DNA of 64,000 nt from Halorutilus salinus (GTDB lineage Archaea; Halobacteriota; Halobacteria; Halobacteriales; Halorutilaceae): contig NZ_RKLV01000004.1 in NCBI RefSeq assembly GCF_026242195.1, positions 124,001 to 188,000 of the forward strand. Direction: 5' to 3'. The first letter of the stretch is position 1, and each line of letters opens with the position of its first letter. The translations under genes were made by a program, and so were the position numbers. The notes below the pieces were generated by a model, which worked only from the letters and a program-made list of their open reading frames with translations, did no database searches and had not been told where the DNA came from. Shown here piece after piece: positions 17,191-27,299 of this stretch.

Positions 17191-17212
17191 ACAGCTGTCA
17201 CACAGAATGTGA
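17191..17212. promoter_or_regulatory. Palindromes between divergent genes
   Basis: ACAGCTGT (17191-17198) is followed by TCACA-N5-TGTGA (17198-17212), midway between the winged-helix gene and the dehydrogenase gene. The two dyads could be an operator. This is an inference from symmetry only. Confidence 0.35.
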
Positions 17213-17300
17213 AACGGCTCTCTTCCGCCTTCCGAACAAGCTTGGCGAAGGCTACCGGCGCGACCGTTTGTATTATACCGCCGGGACGACAACACCGCCC

Positions 17301-18344
17301 ATGTTACTCGTATACGGCTCGTACGGCTACACGGGAAGGCTTGTCGCTCAGGAGTGCGACAGACGCGGCGTCGACGTTGTTCTCGCGGGACGCGACGGGG
17401 GTAAGATAGACGAACAGACCGAAAGAACGGGCTTCGACGGACGTGTCTTCTCTCTTGACACAGCCGACGAGGTACGTGAGGGTATAGAGGACGCCGCCGC
17501 CGTCCTCAACTGCGCGGGACCTTTCTCCAAGACACATCCGACGTTCGTCGACGCGTGTCTCGCTGAGGGCGTCGACTACCTCGACATAACGGGCGAGGTC
17601 GGTGTCTTCGAACGTCTCGCGTCGCTTGACGAAGAGGCGCGCGACGCCGGGGTTACGCTCCTTCCGGGTGTGGGCTTCGATGTCGTACCCACCGACTGCC
17701 TCGCCGCATCCGTCGCGGAGGAGGTCGAAGAGCCGTACTACACCGCCGTCGCCGTCCGTTCACTCACCTCCATCTCCCCCGGAACCGCGCGTACGGTCGT
17801 CGAGGGTCTGGGGTCGTCCGGCGTCGTCCGGCGTGACGGCGTTCTCGAAGACGTGCCGCCCGCGTGGAAGACGCGACACGTCGACTTCGGTGACGGGCGC
17901 GGCAACGTTGAGGCGACGAGCATGCCTCTCGGGGACGTTACGACCGCGTACAGGTCGACGGGTGCAGAAAACATAGAGTGCTACGTCGCCCTTCCTCGTC
18001 CCGCGCGTCTCCTCGCGCGGACATCGCATTACACCGCGTCTCTTCTGCGGACGAAGCCCGTCCAGAGCCTTCTGAAGACGGTTGCGGACAGCCTCGCCGA
18101 GGGACCCGACGAGGAGGAGCGCGCCACGGCGAGCGGCTACGCGTGGGCGGAGGTACGTGGCGAGGAAGACAGGCGCGCCGCGTGTCTACGTACACCTGAA
18201 CCCTACGAACTCACAGCCCGGACAGCGACGGAGGCGTTGAGACGTGTCGATGACGCGGACGCGGGATACCAGACGCCCGCGACGGCTTTCGGTGCAGGCT
18301 TCGTACAGGGGTTCGACGGCGTGGAGATGGAGTACACCGAGTAG
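17301..18344 (+). CDS. Saccharopine dehydrogenase-like oxidoreductase
   Basis: The protein starts MLLVYGSYGYTGRLVAQE, a Rossmann GxxGxxG dinucleotide site at the extreme N-terminus. It continues with VLNCAGPFSKTHPTFVDACL and DYLDITGEVGVFE, hallmarks of the saccharopine dehydrogenase-like/trans-acting enoyl reductase-type group. Start 17301 sits 27 nt after a TATA element (gtattata), fitting a leaderless gene. Length 347 residues. Substrate is unknown. Confidence 0.88.
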   Translation: MLLVYGSYGYTGRLVAQECDRRGVDVVLAGRDGGKIDEQTERTGFDGRVFSLDTADEVREGIEDAAAVLNCAGPFSKTHPTFVDACLAEGVDYLDITGEVGVFERLASLDEEARDAGVTLLPGVGFDVVPTDCLAASVAEEVEEPYYTAVAVRSLTSISPGTARTVVEGLGSSGVVRRDGVLEDVPPAWKTRHVDFGDGRGNVEATSMPLGDVTTAYRSTGAENIECYVALPRPARLLARTSHYTASLLRTKPVQSLLKTVADSLAEGPDEEERATASGYAWAEVRGEEDRRAACLRTPEPYELTARTATEALRRVDDADAGYQTPATAFGAGFVQGFDGVEMEYTE

Positions 18345-19682
18345 TTAGCTCAGACGTTCGACGACCTCCTCGACGCGTTCGACCGACGTACCCGTGTAGC
18401 CGTCGGGGTCGAGTAGGGTTTCGAGTTCGTCCTCGTCTATCCATCCGTTTATCTCGTCGTCCCGCATCAGAGACTCCTTCATCGTCAGACCCTCGTCGTG
18501 CGCCCTCATCGCGGCGCGTCGTACAGCCTCGTGCCCTTTCTGGCGTCCGTAGCCGCGCCGTGCAAGCTCCATCATAACAGCCTCCGCCATGTTTACGCCG
18601 TCGAGGGCTTCGAGGTTCTCACGTATCTCGTCGTCGTGGAATCCGAGATCCTCGACCACGTTCGTCGTCCGTTTTACGCAGTGGTCGGTGAGTACGGAGG
18701 TTTCGGCGAAGACGACGCGTTCCGCCGACGAGTTGGTGAGGTCGCGCTCCTCCCACAGAACGTTGTTCTGCATCTGTGTCTCGGTGAAGCCACGCACGAC
18801 GCGTGCGAGACCGCAGACGTTCTCGCTCTTGACCGGGTTACGTTTGTGGGGCATCGTGCTACTCCCGACCTGTTCGTCGCCGAACCCCTCCTCGACCTCC
18901 GCGACCTCCGTACGTTGCATGTTACGTACGTTGGTGCATATCTTGTCGAGGGTCGTGACGACGTTGGCGAGCCACGAGACGTACTCGGCGTGCCTGTCGC
19001 GCGCGATTACCTGCGTCGATATCTCCTCCTCGGTCAGGTTGAGTTCGTCCATCGTACGGCGTGAGATCTCGCGCGCATCATCCCCGAACGACGCCTGTGT
19101 ACCGACCGCACCCGACATCTGTCCCACCTCAACGCGTTCGCGTACACCGTCGAGGCGGTTGAGATGGCGGTCGACCTCCGAAGCCCAGACTGCGAAACGG
19201 TGTCCCCATGTCGTCGGAACGCCGACCTGTCCGTGCGTCCGACCCGCGCAGACCGTCCGTTTGTGCTCGTCCGCCTTCTCTACGAGAGCGTCAAGGAGTT
19301 CGTCGAGACCTTCCTCAAGTATGTCGCACGACTCGCGCAGACGCAGACCGTCCGCCGTGTCTATGATGTCGTTCGACGTCGCACCGAGATGTATGTACTC
19401 GCCCGCGCCTGTCGCGTCGTCGCAGTTCTCCTCGACGGCGCGTACGACAGCCATCACGTCGTGGTGTATCTCAGCCTCTATCTCCTTGACGCGTTCGAGC
19501 GTCACGTCATTGGAGGCGTCGGCTATCTCGTCGGCGACGCCTTCGGGTACGTCGCCCGTCGCCTCCTCGGCGCGTGCGAGCGCCACCTCCACGTCGAGCA
19601 TACGCCGGAGCTTGTTCTCCTCCGACCAGACCTGTCGCATCTCATCGGTTCCGTAACGGTAGTCGATAGGGTGTACAGCCAT
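18345..19682 (-). CDS. purB: Adenylosuccinate lyase
   Basis: PurB acts twice in purine synthesis, cleaving SAICAR and adenylosuccinate to release fumarate. The fumarase/aspartase signature GSSTMPHKRNP lies at residues 273-283, with GATSNDIIDTA near 100-110 and the catalytic His region GRTHGQ at 148-152. The length, 445 residues, is normal. purA, which makes its substrate, lies 6 kb away on the other strand. Convergent with the dehydrogenase gene at its 3' end. Confidence 0.96.
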   Translation of the reverse strand: MAVHPIDYRYGTDEMRQVWSEENKLRRMLDVEVALARAEEATGDVPEGVADEIADASNDVTLERVKEIEAEIHHDVMAVVRAVEENCDDATGAGEYIHLGATSNDIIDTADGLRLRESCDILEEGLDELLDALVEKADEHKRTVCAGRTHGQVGVPTTWGHRFAVWASEVDRHLNRLDGVRERVEVGQMSGAVGTQASFGDDAREISRRTMDELNLTEEEISTQVIARDRHAEYVSWLANVVTTLDKICTNVRNMQRTEVAEVEEGFGDEQVGSSTMPHKRNPVKSENVCGLARVVRGFTETQMQNNVLWEERDLTNSSAERVVFAETSVLTDHCVKRTTNVVEDLGFHDDEIRENLEALDGVNMAEAVMMELARRGYGRQKGHEAVRRAAMRAHDEGLTMKESLMRDDEINGWIDEDELETLLDPDGYTGTSVERVEEVVERLS

Positions 19683-19772
19683 GGTTCACGTCGTCGGGGA
19701 CGCGTCAAATGGGTTGCGGATGCCCGCGTCGACGCGGTCGATTTATGAGGATGGCGCACCAACCCGTGTACG

Positions 19773-20939
19773 ATGAACTTCGACTACTCGGGCTCGCGCA
19801 CAGACGTAATGTTCGGACGCGGAAGACGCGACGAAGCCGGCGAACTCACCGCACGGTACGGCGACGAGGCGCTCGTCGTCACGACGCGTAACGCGATGCA
19901 GGACGCCGGCTTCCTTGACGACGTACTCACCTCGCTCGAAGGCGCGGGTGTGAACGCCACCGTCTTCGAGGACGTTCAGCCCAACCCGACGGTCGAAAAC
20001 GTGGTCGACGCCGCCGACGCAGGCGGTGACGCGGATGCCGTCGTAGCCCTCGGAGGCGGAAGCCCTATGGACGTTTCGAAGGCGACGGCGATCTCGCTGG
20101 CGACTTTCGACGGAACCCCGACAGCCGAAGGGATCTGGGGCTATGTTTCGGGCGAAAGGTCTATGCAAGACGCCCTCCCCGTCGTCGCAGTACCGTCGAC
20201 GAGCGGTACGGGTAGCCACGTCGACCCTTGGTCTGTCGTGACGTACACGGAGGAGAACGCGAAGGTCGGCTTCGGGGGCGACGTTCTCGTTCCGCGCGCC
20301 GCGGTCGTCGACCCCGAGATCGCCGACGAGATGCCGGCGTCGCTCACGGCGCGCACGGGGTTCGACGCCTTCTGCCATCTAAACGAGTCGTACGTCGCCA
20401 AGGGTGCGGATGCACTCACCGACGCGCACGCCCTCCGCGGTATGGATCTCGTCAACCGTCACCTGCGCAGATCCGTCGAGGGTTCGTCGGGGTCGCGCGA
20501 CGCGATGGCGGTTGCCGACACACTCGCGGGGTTCTGTGAGACGACCAGCGGCGTTGTCGCTACCCATGCGGTCGCGCATTCGATAAGCGCGTTCGGGCAC
20601 GACGTTGCGCACGGTGACGCCCTTGCATCCGTCGCCTCCGAGGTCGCGCGTTACAACGTCGAGAACGGCGACGACGAAACCAAACGCAGGTACGGCGAGA
20701 TAGCCGAGACGCTCGGCGCGCCTATCGCCGACCGCAAGTTGGACGCCCATCTCGTCGTCGACGCCGTGGACGAACTCGTCGCAGACCTCGGTCTCCAAGC
20801 CTCGGTCGGTGAACTCGTCGACGCCTCGCCCCAGACGCTCGCCGAGAACGCAGTGACGTACATGGGTACGGCGCTCCGAAACAACCCGATCGAGGTCGAC
20901 GAGGAGGACGTGGCGGATATAATCGAGAACGCCTACTGA
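19773..20939 (+). CDS. Iron-containing alcohol dehydrogenase family protein
   Basis: The 388-residue protein is a group III (Fe-dependent) ADH. It has the NAD-binding loop VALGGGSPMDVSKA (about residues 90-103) and the TTSGTGSH-type segment PSTSGTGSHVDPW. Metal ligands are suggested in a DPE segment and in THAVAHSISAFGHDVAHGDA. The physiological substrate is not readable. A TATA-like element (gatttatgagg) precedes the start. Confidence 0.9.
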   Translation: MNFDYSGSRTDVMFGRGRRDEAGELTARYGDEALVVTTRNAMQDAGFLDDVLTSLEGAGVNATVFEDVQPNPTVENVVDAADAGGDADAVVALGGGSPMDVSKATAISLATFDGTPTAEGIWGYVSGERSMQDALPVVAVPSTSGTGSHVDPWSVVTYTEENAKVGFGGDVLVPRAAVVDPEIADEMPASLTARTGFDAFCHLNESYVAKGADALTDAHALRGMDLVNRHLRRSVEGSSGSRDAMAVADTLAGFCETTSGVVATHAVAHSISAFGHDVAHGDALASVASEVARYNVENGDDETKRRYGEIAETLGAPIADRKLDAHLVVDAVDELVADLGLQASVGELVDASPQTLAENAVTYMGTALRNNPIEVDEEDVADIIENAY

Positions 20940-21847
20940 CCGTAGCCACCTACGGCGAACTCGATACCGAGGGCTTCGAGGCTGACACGGACGGGTTCGG
21001 CGTCGAAGGCGATGAAAAGGAGTACGGCGACGATGAAGCCGGGATAGATCAGCTTGGCGGCTCTGTGCATCCTCTCAGGCTCCGGATCCCGTAGTGCGTA
21101 GACGAGCAGGGCGACGATGTAGACGACGATAACCTCGAAGTAGACGCCCAGTTCGGGCGCGAAGACGAAGTAGCTGAGAACAACCACGACGAGCGCAGAC
21201 ACGACACACGTTCTCCTGCCGTACCGTGTAGCCACCGTGTCGAGACCTGCTTCCTTGTCGGGTGCGTAGTCTACCGCGGCGTAGTAGGCGTGCGCCGCGG
21301 CGATACCGAGAGTGAGTACAACGACCTTGGCGTACGTCCATAGCGCCACCTCAGCCGGATCCGCGAAGGTGGTCACGCCGAGGAGGAAGGCGAGCGCCAC
21401 GGCGATAACGCCGTTCGAAAGGCTGTCGAGCGGAGGGCGCTCCTTGAGACGTAGAGGCGGCGCGGAGTAGACGTACCCGACGAACAGCATCGCGCCCGCG
21501 AAGACGGTGTTTTGGACGCCGAAAGGGAGCGACGCCGCTAAGACGACACCTGCGGCGACCGCGAGGTAGAGACGGAGAGTCGAGACGTCGTCGAACCTGT
21601 CGTCGACCGTCTCGCCCTCCTTACGCAGGTCGTCGAGTGCGTCCGCCTCTGTGTCGTATATGTCGTTGACGCCGTTTATAAAAAGCGTAAGGGGGAAGCT
21701 AAGCGACACCGCCTGTACAGCAACGGGCAACGTGATCTCGGAGCCGAGTATAACGAACGCCGAGACGTAGAAGTAGACGGGGACGAAGTAGAACTGCGGG
21801 CGGCTCGTTTCGACGAGAAGACGTAGCCTGCGCGCGTACTTCCCCAT
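20933..21847 (-). CDS. UbiA-family prenyltransferase, lycopene elongase-like
   Basis: The 304-residue membrane protein has about eight helices, the first Asp-rich prenyl-diphosphate motif NDIYDTEAD (about residues 61-69) and a second motif in VDYAPDKEAGLDT. The segment YSAPPLRLKERPPLDSLSNG matches haloarchaeal lycopene elongase/hydratases (bacterioruberin pathway) better than geranylgeranylglyceryl phosphate synthases. It is not next to other carotenoid genes, so the substrate is inferred. It overlaps the alcohol dehydrogenase 3' end by 7 bp. Confidence 0.75.
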   Translation of the reverse strand: MGKYARRLRLLVETSRPQFYFVPVYFYVSAFVILGSEITLPVAVQAVSLSFPLTLFINGVNDIYDTEADALDDLRKEGETVDDRFDDVSTLRLYLAVAAGVVLAASLPFGVQNTVFAGAMLFVGYVYSAPPLRLKERPPLDSLSNGVIAVALAFLLGVTTFADPAEVALWTYAKVVVLTLGIAAAHAYYAAVDYAPDKEAGLDTVATRYGRRTCVVSALVVVVLSYFVFAPELGVYFEVIVVYIVALLVYALRDPEPERMHRAAKLIYPGFIVAVLLFIAFDAEPVRVSLEALGIEFAVGGYGQ

Positions 21848-21856
21848 TATCCCTCG

Positions 21857-22408
21857 CTAAGTCGTGTCCTCAAGCTTCTCCTCAGGTACGAGTGCGAGGA
21901 ACTCGTCCTCCCCCTCCGTACCCCCCGGACGTATCGTGTAGTCGACCTTACGTGGCTCACCCTCTATCTCGTCGGCGACACGTCGGAGAACCTTGGAGAC
22001 GTGTCTGTCGGCGACGGGACGCGCGACCTGTATCAGCCTCTCGGTCGGTAGGAAGCTCAACGGGTTGACCTTGGTCGCGCCCTTGGGGTCGTACATGATT
22101 TCGAGCCTTACCTCCGTCTCCTCGTCGCTCACCTTCTCGAACTCCCATCTTCCGTGTATGTCAACGTCCTTGGTCACCTTCCACTCTATGTACTTGTTCT
22201 CCTCGTAGTCGACGAGCTTCGACCGTGTCGTGTAACGTATCACCCACCATCGGAAGTCCATCTCCCACTCCGGATAGTCGCCGTTCCCGACGACACGTAT
22301 GTCGTCGACGTACTCGCTGTACTTGACGTAGTTCTCGAAGTCCATGAAGAAGTCGTAGATATCGCCAACCGGAGCGTACGACGTGCCCTCGATGATGGCT
22401 CTCTTCAT
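21857..22408 (-). CDS. SRPBCC (START-like) ligand-binding protein
   Basis: The 183-residue protein begins MKRAIIEGTSYAPVGDIYDF and continues FENYVKYSEYVDDIRVV, the start of a polyketide cyclase/RatA-type helix-grip fold. WWVIRYTTRSKLVDYEENKYIEW and the long C-terminal helix follow. It likely binds a hydrophobic ligand. A TATA-like run (ttttttatgc on its strand, 22430-22439) lies about 26 nt before start 22408. Upstream of and same strand as the UbiA-like gene, 9 bp apart, so probably an operon. Confidence 0.83.
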   Translation of the reverse strand: MKRAIIEGTSYAPVGDIYDFFMDFENYVKYSEYVDDIRVVGNGDYPEWEMDFRWWVIRYTTRSKLVDYEENKYIEWKVTKDVDIHGRWEFEKVSDEETEVRLEIMYDPKGATKVNPLSFLPTERLIQVARPVADRHVSKVLRRVADEIEGEPRKVDYTIRPGGTEGEDEFLALVPEEKLEDTT

Positions 22409-22508
22409 CGTTCTTCGATACGTCTTTCGCATAAAAAAACCCGCCGAAACCCTCGTGTCGCGTTCGGTTTCCTGAGGATTAAAGACGAAGCGCGCGTTGT
22501 ACCGCGTA

Positions 22509-23699
22509 ATGGGTCTCGAAGGAAAGACGGTCGCCGTGGGCGTCACGGGTAGTATCGCCGCCGTCGAATGCGTCAAGATTATACACGAACTCCGGCGGCG
22601 CGGCGCGGAGGTACACGCAGTTACGACAGACGCGGCGCGCAGTATCGTACACGAATGGGCGCTTGAGTTCGCGTCGGGAAACGACGTGGTGACGCGTATC
22701 ACGGGCGACGTCGAACACGTCCGTTTCTGCGGCGGTGTCGAAAGCGAGTTCGAGGAGTTCCGTTCGGGCGCGGAGGCGGATCTGTTCCTCATCGCTCCCG
22801 CGACGGCGAACACCGTGGGAAAGATAGCGTCGGGTATCGACGACACGCCCGTCACGACGTTCGCAACGACGGCTCTCGGTAGCGGCGTACCTGTCGCTCT
22901 CGCGCCCGCGATGCACGAGCCTATGTACGACCATCCGGGTGTGGCTGAGAACCTCCGGAAGCTCCGCGACTGGGACGTCAACCTCATACCCCCCAAGATA
23001 GAGGAGGACAAGGCGAAGTTGGCGGGAAAGGAGGATATCGCCACGGAGTGCGAACGTATGCTCTCCGAAGGTCCTCTCGCGGGTAAACGCGTCGTCGTAA
23101 CGAGCGGACGTACCGAGGAGGCGGTCGACCCCGTGCGCGTCCTCACGACGCGGTCGTCGGGGAAGACTGGGCGCGCGATAGCCAAGGAGGCGTACGTACG
23201 CGGCGCGGACGTGACGATCGTACACAACCACGACGGCGAGGTGCGTTACGCCGACGAGAGACGCGTCGAAAGCGCGGGTGATATGATAGACGCCGCGCTC
23301 GACGAGGTACGCGACGGTTGCGACATCTTCGTCTCCGCCGCGGCGATAAGCGACTACACCGTCGACGCCGCCGACGCGAAGATAGAGAGCGGTCAGGATC
23401 TCGTTCTTGAGATGGAGAAGGTACCTAAGCTCATCGACAAGGTACGCGAAGAAGTTCCTGACGCGTTCATCATTGGCTTCAAGGCTGAGACAGATCTTGA
23501 CCGTGACACGCTCGCCGAGGAGGCGCGCACCGTCATGGAACGCGCGGGTCTCGATCTCATCGTCGCAAACGACGCGTCGGTGATGGGCGACGACGAGACG
23601 ACCGTCGAGATACTAACCGACGAAGAGGGCGAGACGGCGGAGGGCGACAAACGCGATGTCGCGGGACGTATACTTGACGCCGTTGAACAGCGTCTGTAA
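22509..23699 (+). CDS. coaBC: Bifunctional phosphopantothenoylcysteine decarboxylase/phosphopantothenate-cysteine ligase
   Basis: Two steps of coenzyme A synthesis are fused. The N-terminal CoaC half is an FMN protein with [12 protein letters not shown] and the PAMHEPMY substrate motif. The C-terminal CoaB half begins near [19 protein letters not shown] and includes AAAISDYTV and a KxPKLIDKV segment. Start 22509 ([11 protein letters not shown]) is chosen over an in-frame ATG four codons earlier because it fits the family N-terminus. Length 396 residues, normal. Confidence 0.95.
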   Translation: MGLEGKTVAVGVTGSIAAVECVKIIHELRRRGAEVHAVTTDAARSIVHEWALEFASGNDVVTRITGDVEHVRFCGGVESEFEEFRSGAEADLFLIAPATANTVGKIASGIDDTPVTTFATTALGSGVPVALAPAMHEPMYDHPGVAENLRKLRDWDVNLIPPKIEEDKAKLAGKEDIATECERMLSEGPLAGKRVVVTSGRTEEAVDPVRVLTTRSSGKTGRAIAKEAYVRGADVTIVHNHDGEVRYADERRVESAGDMIDAALDEVRDGCDIFVSAAAISDYTVDAADAKIESGQDLVLEMEKVPKLIDKVREEVPDAFIIGFKAETDLDRDTLAEEARTVMERAGLDLIVANDASVMGDDETTVEILTDEEGETAEGDKRDVAGRILDAVEQRL

Positions 23700-23754
23700 C
23701 ACGGATACCGTCGCCGGACACAATCCTTTTGCGCACCGTCCGCGTTCGTCGCGT

Positions 23755-24306
23755 ATGGAACGTCTGAAGCGGTCGTTGCTCGAAGCGCCTATCGTACGCA
23801 AGGAGAAGGACGGTGAGGTATACGAGTACTTCGTTCATCCTATCACCGACGGCGTACCGCCTCTCGACCCCGCCGTGATGCGCGAGGTTGTCGTCGGCGT
23901 CGTACGTTGCGCCGACGTTGAACGGGTAGACAAGATAGTCGCACCCGAAGCCATGGGCGTACATATAGGGACCGCCGTCTCACTCGCCGTCGATGTACCT
24001 CTCGTCGTCGTCCGTAAACGTGAGTACGGATTCGACGGCGAGGTTTCGCTCGCGCAGGAGACGGGTTACTCGGAGGGTGAGATGTTCCTAAACGCCGTTG
24101 AGGACGGTGACCGCGTCCTCCTCGTCGACGACGTACTATCGACGGGCGGCACGTTGACCGCCGTACATGCGGCGCTTGAATCCGCGGGTGCGGAGGTCGT
24201 CGATACGGTCGTTGTTATAGAGAAGGGCGAGCCACCCGAACTCGGCTTCGATGTTGAATCTCTGGTGCGCGCCGACGTAGAGGACGGCGAGGTCGTCGTC
24301 GGTTAG
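23755..24306 (+). CDS. hpt: Purine phosphoribosyltransferase (hypoxanthine/guanine PRTase type)
   Basis: The 183-residue protein has the PRPP-binding motif [14 protein letters not shown] (about residues 120-133) and a KREYGFDGE loop. It begins [16 protein letters not shown], typical of archaeal HGPRTase-like proteins that salvage purines. Some archaeal members prefer adenine or hypoxanthine, so the base is inferred. It follows coaBC on the same strand and converges with the next gene by a 4-bp overlap. Confidence 0.88.
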   Translation: MERLKRSLLEAPIVRKEKDGEVYEYFVHPITDGVPPLDPAVMREVVVGVVRCADVERVDKIVAPEAMGVHIGTAVSLAVDVPLVVVRKREYGFDGEVSLAQETGYSEGEMFLNAVEDGDRVLLVDDVLSTGGTLTAVHAALESAGAEVVDTVVVIEKGEPPELGFDVESLVRADVEDGEVVVG

Positions 24307-24767
24307 CCCCCGACGGTGTGGCTTGACAGACCTATCTCGGTATCCGAGTATATACGGCTGATCCTAACCGTATCGTTCCTACCTATCGCCTCACACGGGT
24401 CGCCGTGGCACGAGAGACGTAGTGCTTCGCCGGCGTCCCATGAGCCTGTCCCTTCCGCGACTTCCTCGTAGCCGGTTCCGTTCCATGTCTTGGCTGTCTC
24501 ACCCCCGACCTTGACCGAGAGGTTCGCGTACCTTATCGAACCACCGAAGACGAGCCTGACCTTGACAGCCGTACCGTTCGACACGCCGTCGTTCGCGTAT
24601 GTCGCTGTTTCGTGTGAGTACCTGAACCCCGTACTCGGTACCGCCTTCTCGGCTTCGTCGAGCTTCCCCGTGTACTCCACAAGCTGTAACGTAGCCGTCG
24701 CTACCACGAACAGCATCAATCCCACGAGCAACATCTGGCTCTTCCCCCTGAAAACCCAGCTCCACAT
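24303..24767 (-). CDS. Small secreted or pilin-like protein
   Basis: The 154-residue protein has a short basic N-terminus ([11 protein letters not shown]) followed by a long hydrophobic helix (about residues 12-30) and a beta-rich, Asn/Thr/Gly-rich exterior. RGKSQ before the helix resembles a class III (type IV pilin-like) signal, but the match is loose. Two Cys near the C-terminus could form a disulfide. No family is recognised. Confidence 0.5.
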   Translation of the reverse strand: MWSWVFRGKSQMLLVGLMLFVVATATLQLVEYTGKLDEAEKAVPSTGFRYSHETATYANDGVSNGTAVKVRLVFGGSIRYANLSVKVGGETAKTWNGTGYEEVAEGTGSWDAGEALRLSCHGDPCEAIGRNDTVRISRIYSDTEIGLSSHTVGG

Positions 24768-24810
24768 CTTTCGTGTCCCCTGTGGCGTAGAAAGACGGTT
24801 CCGTCTTAAC

Positions 24811-25872
24811 TCATTCGTTGTTGAGGAAACGCGTCAACGCCTCCGCCGCACCCCGCACCTCTTCCACGCCGACGTACTCGCGCTCCGAATGGGCGATGGG
24901 AGTCCCGTCTCCCTCCTGTATACCACCGGGACCGAAGACGACGACGGGCGCGTGACGGGCGAGGTAAGACGCCTCCGTCGCCGCACCGAAAGGTCGGACG
25001 CACGTCCCGCCGACGGCTTCCTCGACCGCCGAACGGAAACGTCGGACATGACCGTTGCCCTCGTCGGTACGGAACGCTTCGAGAAACGGCGTCGGACGGT
25101 CTGCGAGACGTACGTCGTAGCCGCAGTCGATACCGTCGAGGCTTTCCTCGACGAGAGACACGAAACCCTCGGCTGTCTCCGGGGGAACCGGACGTCGGTC
25201 GATTCTGAGGGTCGCATTCTCAGGCACGCGGTTCGGTGTCTCGCCGCCTTCGATACGCGTCACGGTGAGACGCGACCCGCCGAGGAGTTCGTCGTACGAC
25301 GGTTCGATGGATTCGAGCCTACCTACCGCCTCCGCGGCGCACGAGACGGCGTTAGTACCCCCGTCACCCGCGGCGTGGGCGCTCTCGCCGTGGAGTTCGA
25401 CCGTCGCCTCAAAACGACCTTTCGCCGCCGTGCAGACATCGAGGGACGTGGGTTCACCGACGACCGCGAAGTCGAAGCCTCCGCCTTCGGCGTTCAGATA
25501 GTCGTGTAGACCGCGTGACAACGTCTCCTCATCGGGGGAGACGACGAGACGCACCGTACGCGCGTCGACCGCGTCGAAACGTTCGTACGCAGAGACCATC
25601 GCTGAGAGGGGTCCCTTGGCGTCGCACGAACCACGTCCGCGTACCACGTCGCCGTCGCGTCCGTACGCGATGTGTGGCGCGACGGTGTCCATATGGCTGT
25701 TCAGGACGACCGTCTCGTCTCCCTCGCCTTTTTCGGCTACCACGCACCCCGACGGATGTTCACGCGTCCCCGACACGTTTTCGAGAAGGTAGTCACGCAT
25801 CTCTTCGGTAGATTCGTGGCTCCGTATACGAACCGTGTCGTCCAAGAACTCGACGGGGTCGGTGGTGTTCAC
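24811..25872 (-). CDS. M20-family metallopeptidase/deacylase (ArgE/DapE/LysK-like)
   Basis: The 353-residue enzyme has the dizinc motifs LNSHMDTVAPH, GRGSCDAKGPLSAMV and SPDEETLSRG (with the catalytic and ligand Glu pair), plus VGEPTSL. The dimerisation domain is marked by GESAHAAGDGGTNAV. Start GTG 25872 (VNTTDPVEFLDDTV) is preferred because upstream in-frame sequence is not family-like. It could remove acetyl or amino-carrier groups in Arg/Lys synthesis; the neighbours do not decide this. Confidence 0.82.
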   Translation of the reverse strand: MNTTDPVEFLDDTVRIRSHESTEEMRDYLLENVSGTREHPSGCVVAEKGEGDETVVLNSHMDTVAPHIAYGRDGDVVRGRGSCDAKGPLSAMVSAYERFDAVDARTVRLVVSPDEETLSRGLHDYLNAEGGGFDFAVVGEPTSLDVCTAAKGRFEATVELHGESAHAAGDGGTNAVSCAAEAVGRLESIEPSYDELLGGSRLTVTRIEGGETPNRVPENATLRIDRRPVPPETAEGFVSLVEESLDGIDCGYDVRLADRPTPFLEAFRTDEGNGHVRRFRSAVEEAVGGTCVRPFGAATEASYLARHAPVVVFGPGGIQEGDGTPIAHSEREYVGVEEVRGAAEALTRFLNNE

Positions 25873-25979
25873 GTACGAAACGCGTGCGCGTCCGTACTCA
25901 AACTTTCGCCATACCTCCGCCTCGGTTCGAAACTTACTAACCGGGGCGTTCACAAGGTGCTGAGGGCAATCATCATGAG

Positions 25980-27299
25980 GTGTACACAGTGGGCGTGACC
26001 ATCGTAGGCGCTCAGCTTGGCGACGAAGGTAAGGGCAAGATAACCGATATCTACAGCGAGTCCGCGGACGTTATCGTGCGTTTTCAGGGAGGTAACAACG
26101 CGGGACATACGGTCGTGGCGGACGGCGAGGAGTTCAAGCTACACCACGTTCCGAGCGGCGTCGTGCGCGGAAAGACCGCCGTGATAGCCAACGGATGTGT
26201 CGTCGATCCCGGCGTGTTGCTCGAAGAGACCGACAAGCTACGTGAACGCGGCGTCGAACCCGACCTGCGCGTCTCGGAGCGCGCGCACGTCATCATGCCG
26301 TACCACCGTGTCATCGACGGCGTGGAGGAGGACGCCAAGGGCGACATGGCGGCGGGTACGACGGGACGCGGCATAGGACCCACGTACGAGGACAAGGTTG
26401 GCAGACGTGGCGTCCGCGTTCTCGACCTGCTCAAACCCGACGCACTGCGCGAGAAGCTCGAATACGTCGTACCTACGAAACGCGCTCTCGTCGAAGAGGT
26501 CTTCGGTATCGACACCGACGAGAACGGATACGCCGACGCGTTCGATGTCGATGAGATACACGACGAGTACGTCGCCTACGGCGAACGTCTCCGCGGCTCT
26601 GTCTTAGACGCGAGCGGGTACATAAACGACCGTATGGACGCCGGCGACGACGTTCTGTTCGAGGGCGCGCAGGGAACGTCGCTCGACATCGACCACGGAA
26701 TCTACCCGTACCTGACATCCTCGAACACGACGGTCGGCGGTGCTTCGACGGGAACCGGCGTCGGTGCTACGCGTCTCCGCGAAACCGTCGGTATCATGAA
26801 GGCTTACCTCTCACGCGTCGGGACGGGACCCCTTCCGACAGAACTTGAAGACGACGTAGGCGACCATCTCGTGGAGGTCGGCGAGGAGTACGGCACGACG
26901 ACCGGCAGACGGCGACGTGTCGGCTGGTTCGATCTTCCGATGGTGCGCCACGCCGCGCGCGTCAACGGCTTCACCGGCGGCGTGCTGACGAGCATCGACG
27001 TACTCGAAGGACTCGACCCCGTCCGCGTCTGCGAGGCGTACGAACTCGACGGCGAGGAACTCCAAAAGATGCCCGCCGACATGGACGACTGGGAACGTTG
27101 CGAACCCGTCTACCGTGACTTCGACGGATGGGACGGTGTCGACTGGGACTCCGTCGAGGGCTACGACGACATACCTGCCGAGGCGCGCGACTACGTCGAG
27201 TACCTCGAAGACGAGGTTGGCGCTCAGTTCTACGCCGTCAGCGTCGGTCCCGCGAGAGAGCAAACTATAATCCGCGAGAACCCGTTTGGTGAAGTATGA
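25980..27299 (+). CDS. purA: Adenylosuccinate synthetase
   Basis: PurA joins IMP and aspartate using GTP, the step before purB. Motifs include GAQLGDEGKGKITD near the N-terminus, GGNNAGHTVV, a TGRGIGPTYEDK segment and EGAQGTSLDIDHG. GTG starts at 25980, 25989 and 25995 are all in frame; 25995 (VTIVGAQLG) best matches homologues. Length about 435-439 residues. Its stop overlaps the next ORF by ATGA. Confidence 0.95.
   Translation: MYTVGVTIVGAQLGDEGKGKITDIYSESADVIVRFQGGNNAGHTVVADGEEFKLHHVPSGVVRGKTAVIANGCVVDPGVLLEETDKLRERGVEPDLRVSERAHVIMPYHRVIDGVEEDAKGDMAAGTTGRGIGPTYEDKVGRRGVRVLDLLKPDALREKLEYVVPTKRALVEEVFGIDTDENGYADAFDVDEIHDEYVAYGERLRGSVLDASGYINDRMDAGDDVLFEGAQGTSLDIDHGIYPYLTSSNTTVGGASTGTGVGATRLRETVGIMKAYLSRVGTGPLPTELEDDVGDHLVEVGEEYGTTTGRRRRVGWFDLPMVRHAARVNGFTGGVLTSIDVLEGLDPVRVCEAYELDGEELQKMPADMDDWERCEPVYRDFDGWDGVDWDSVEGYDDIPAEARDYVEYLEDEVGAQFYAVSVGPAREQTIIRENPFGEV

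Noticed and set aside
16872-17300. N-terminal extension of the saccharopine dehydrogenase-like ORF
   Set aside because: The extension is basic and unlike the family, overlaps a convincing minus-strand gene, and a leaderless ATG at 17301 fits a TATA box.
18589-19656. Long Ser/Arg-rich open frame opposite purB
   Set aside because: It is the antisense shadow of purB with low-complexity composition.
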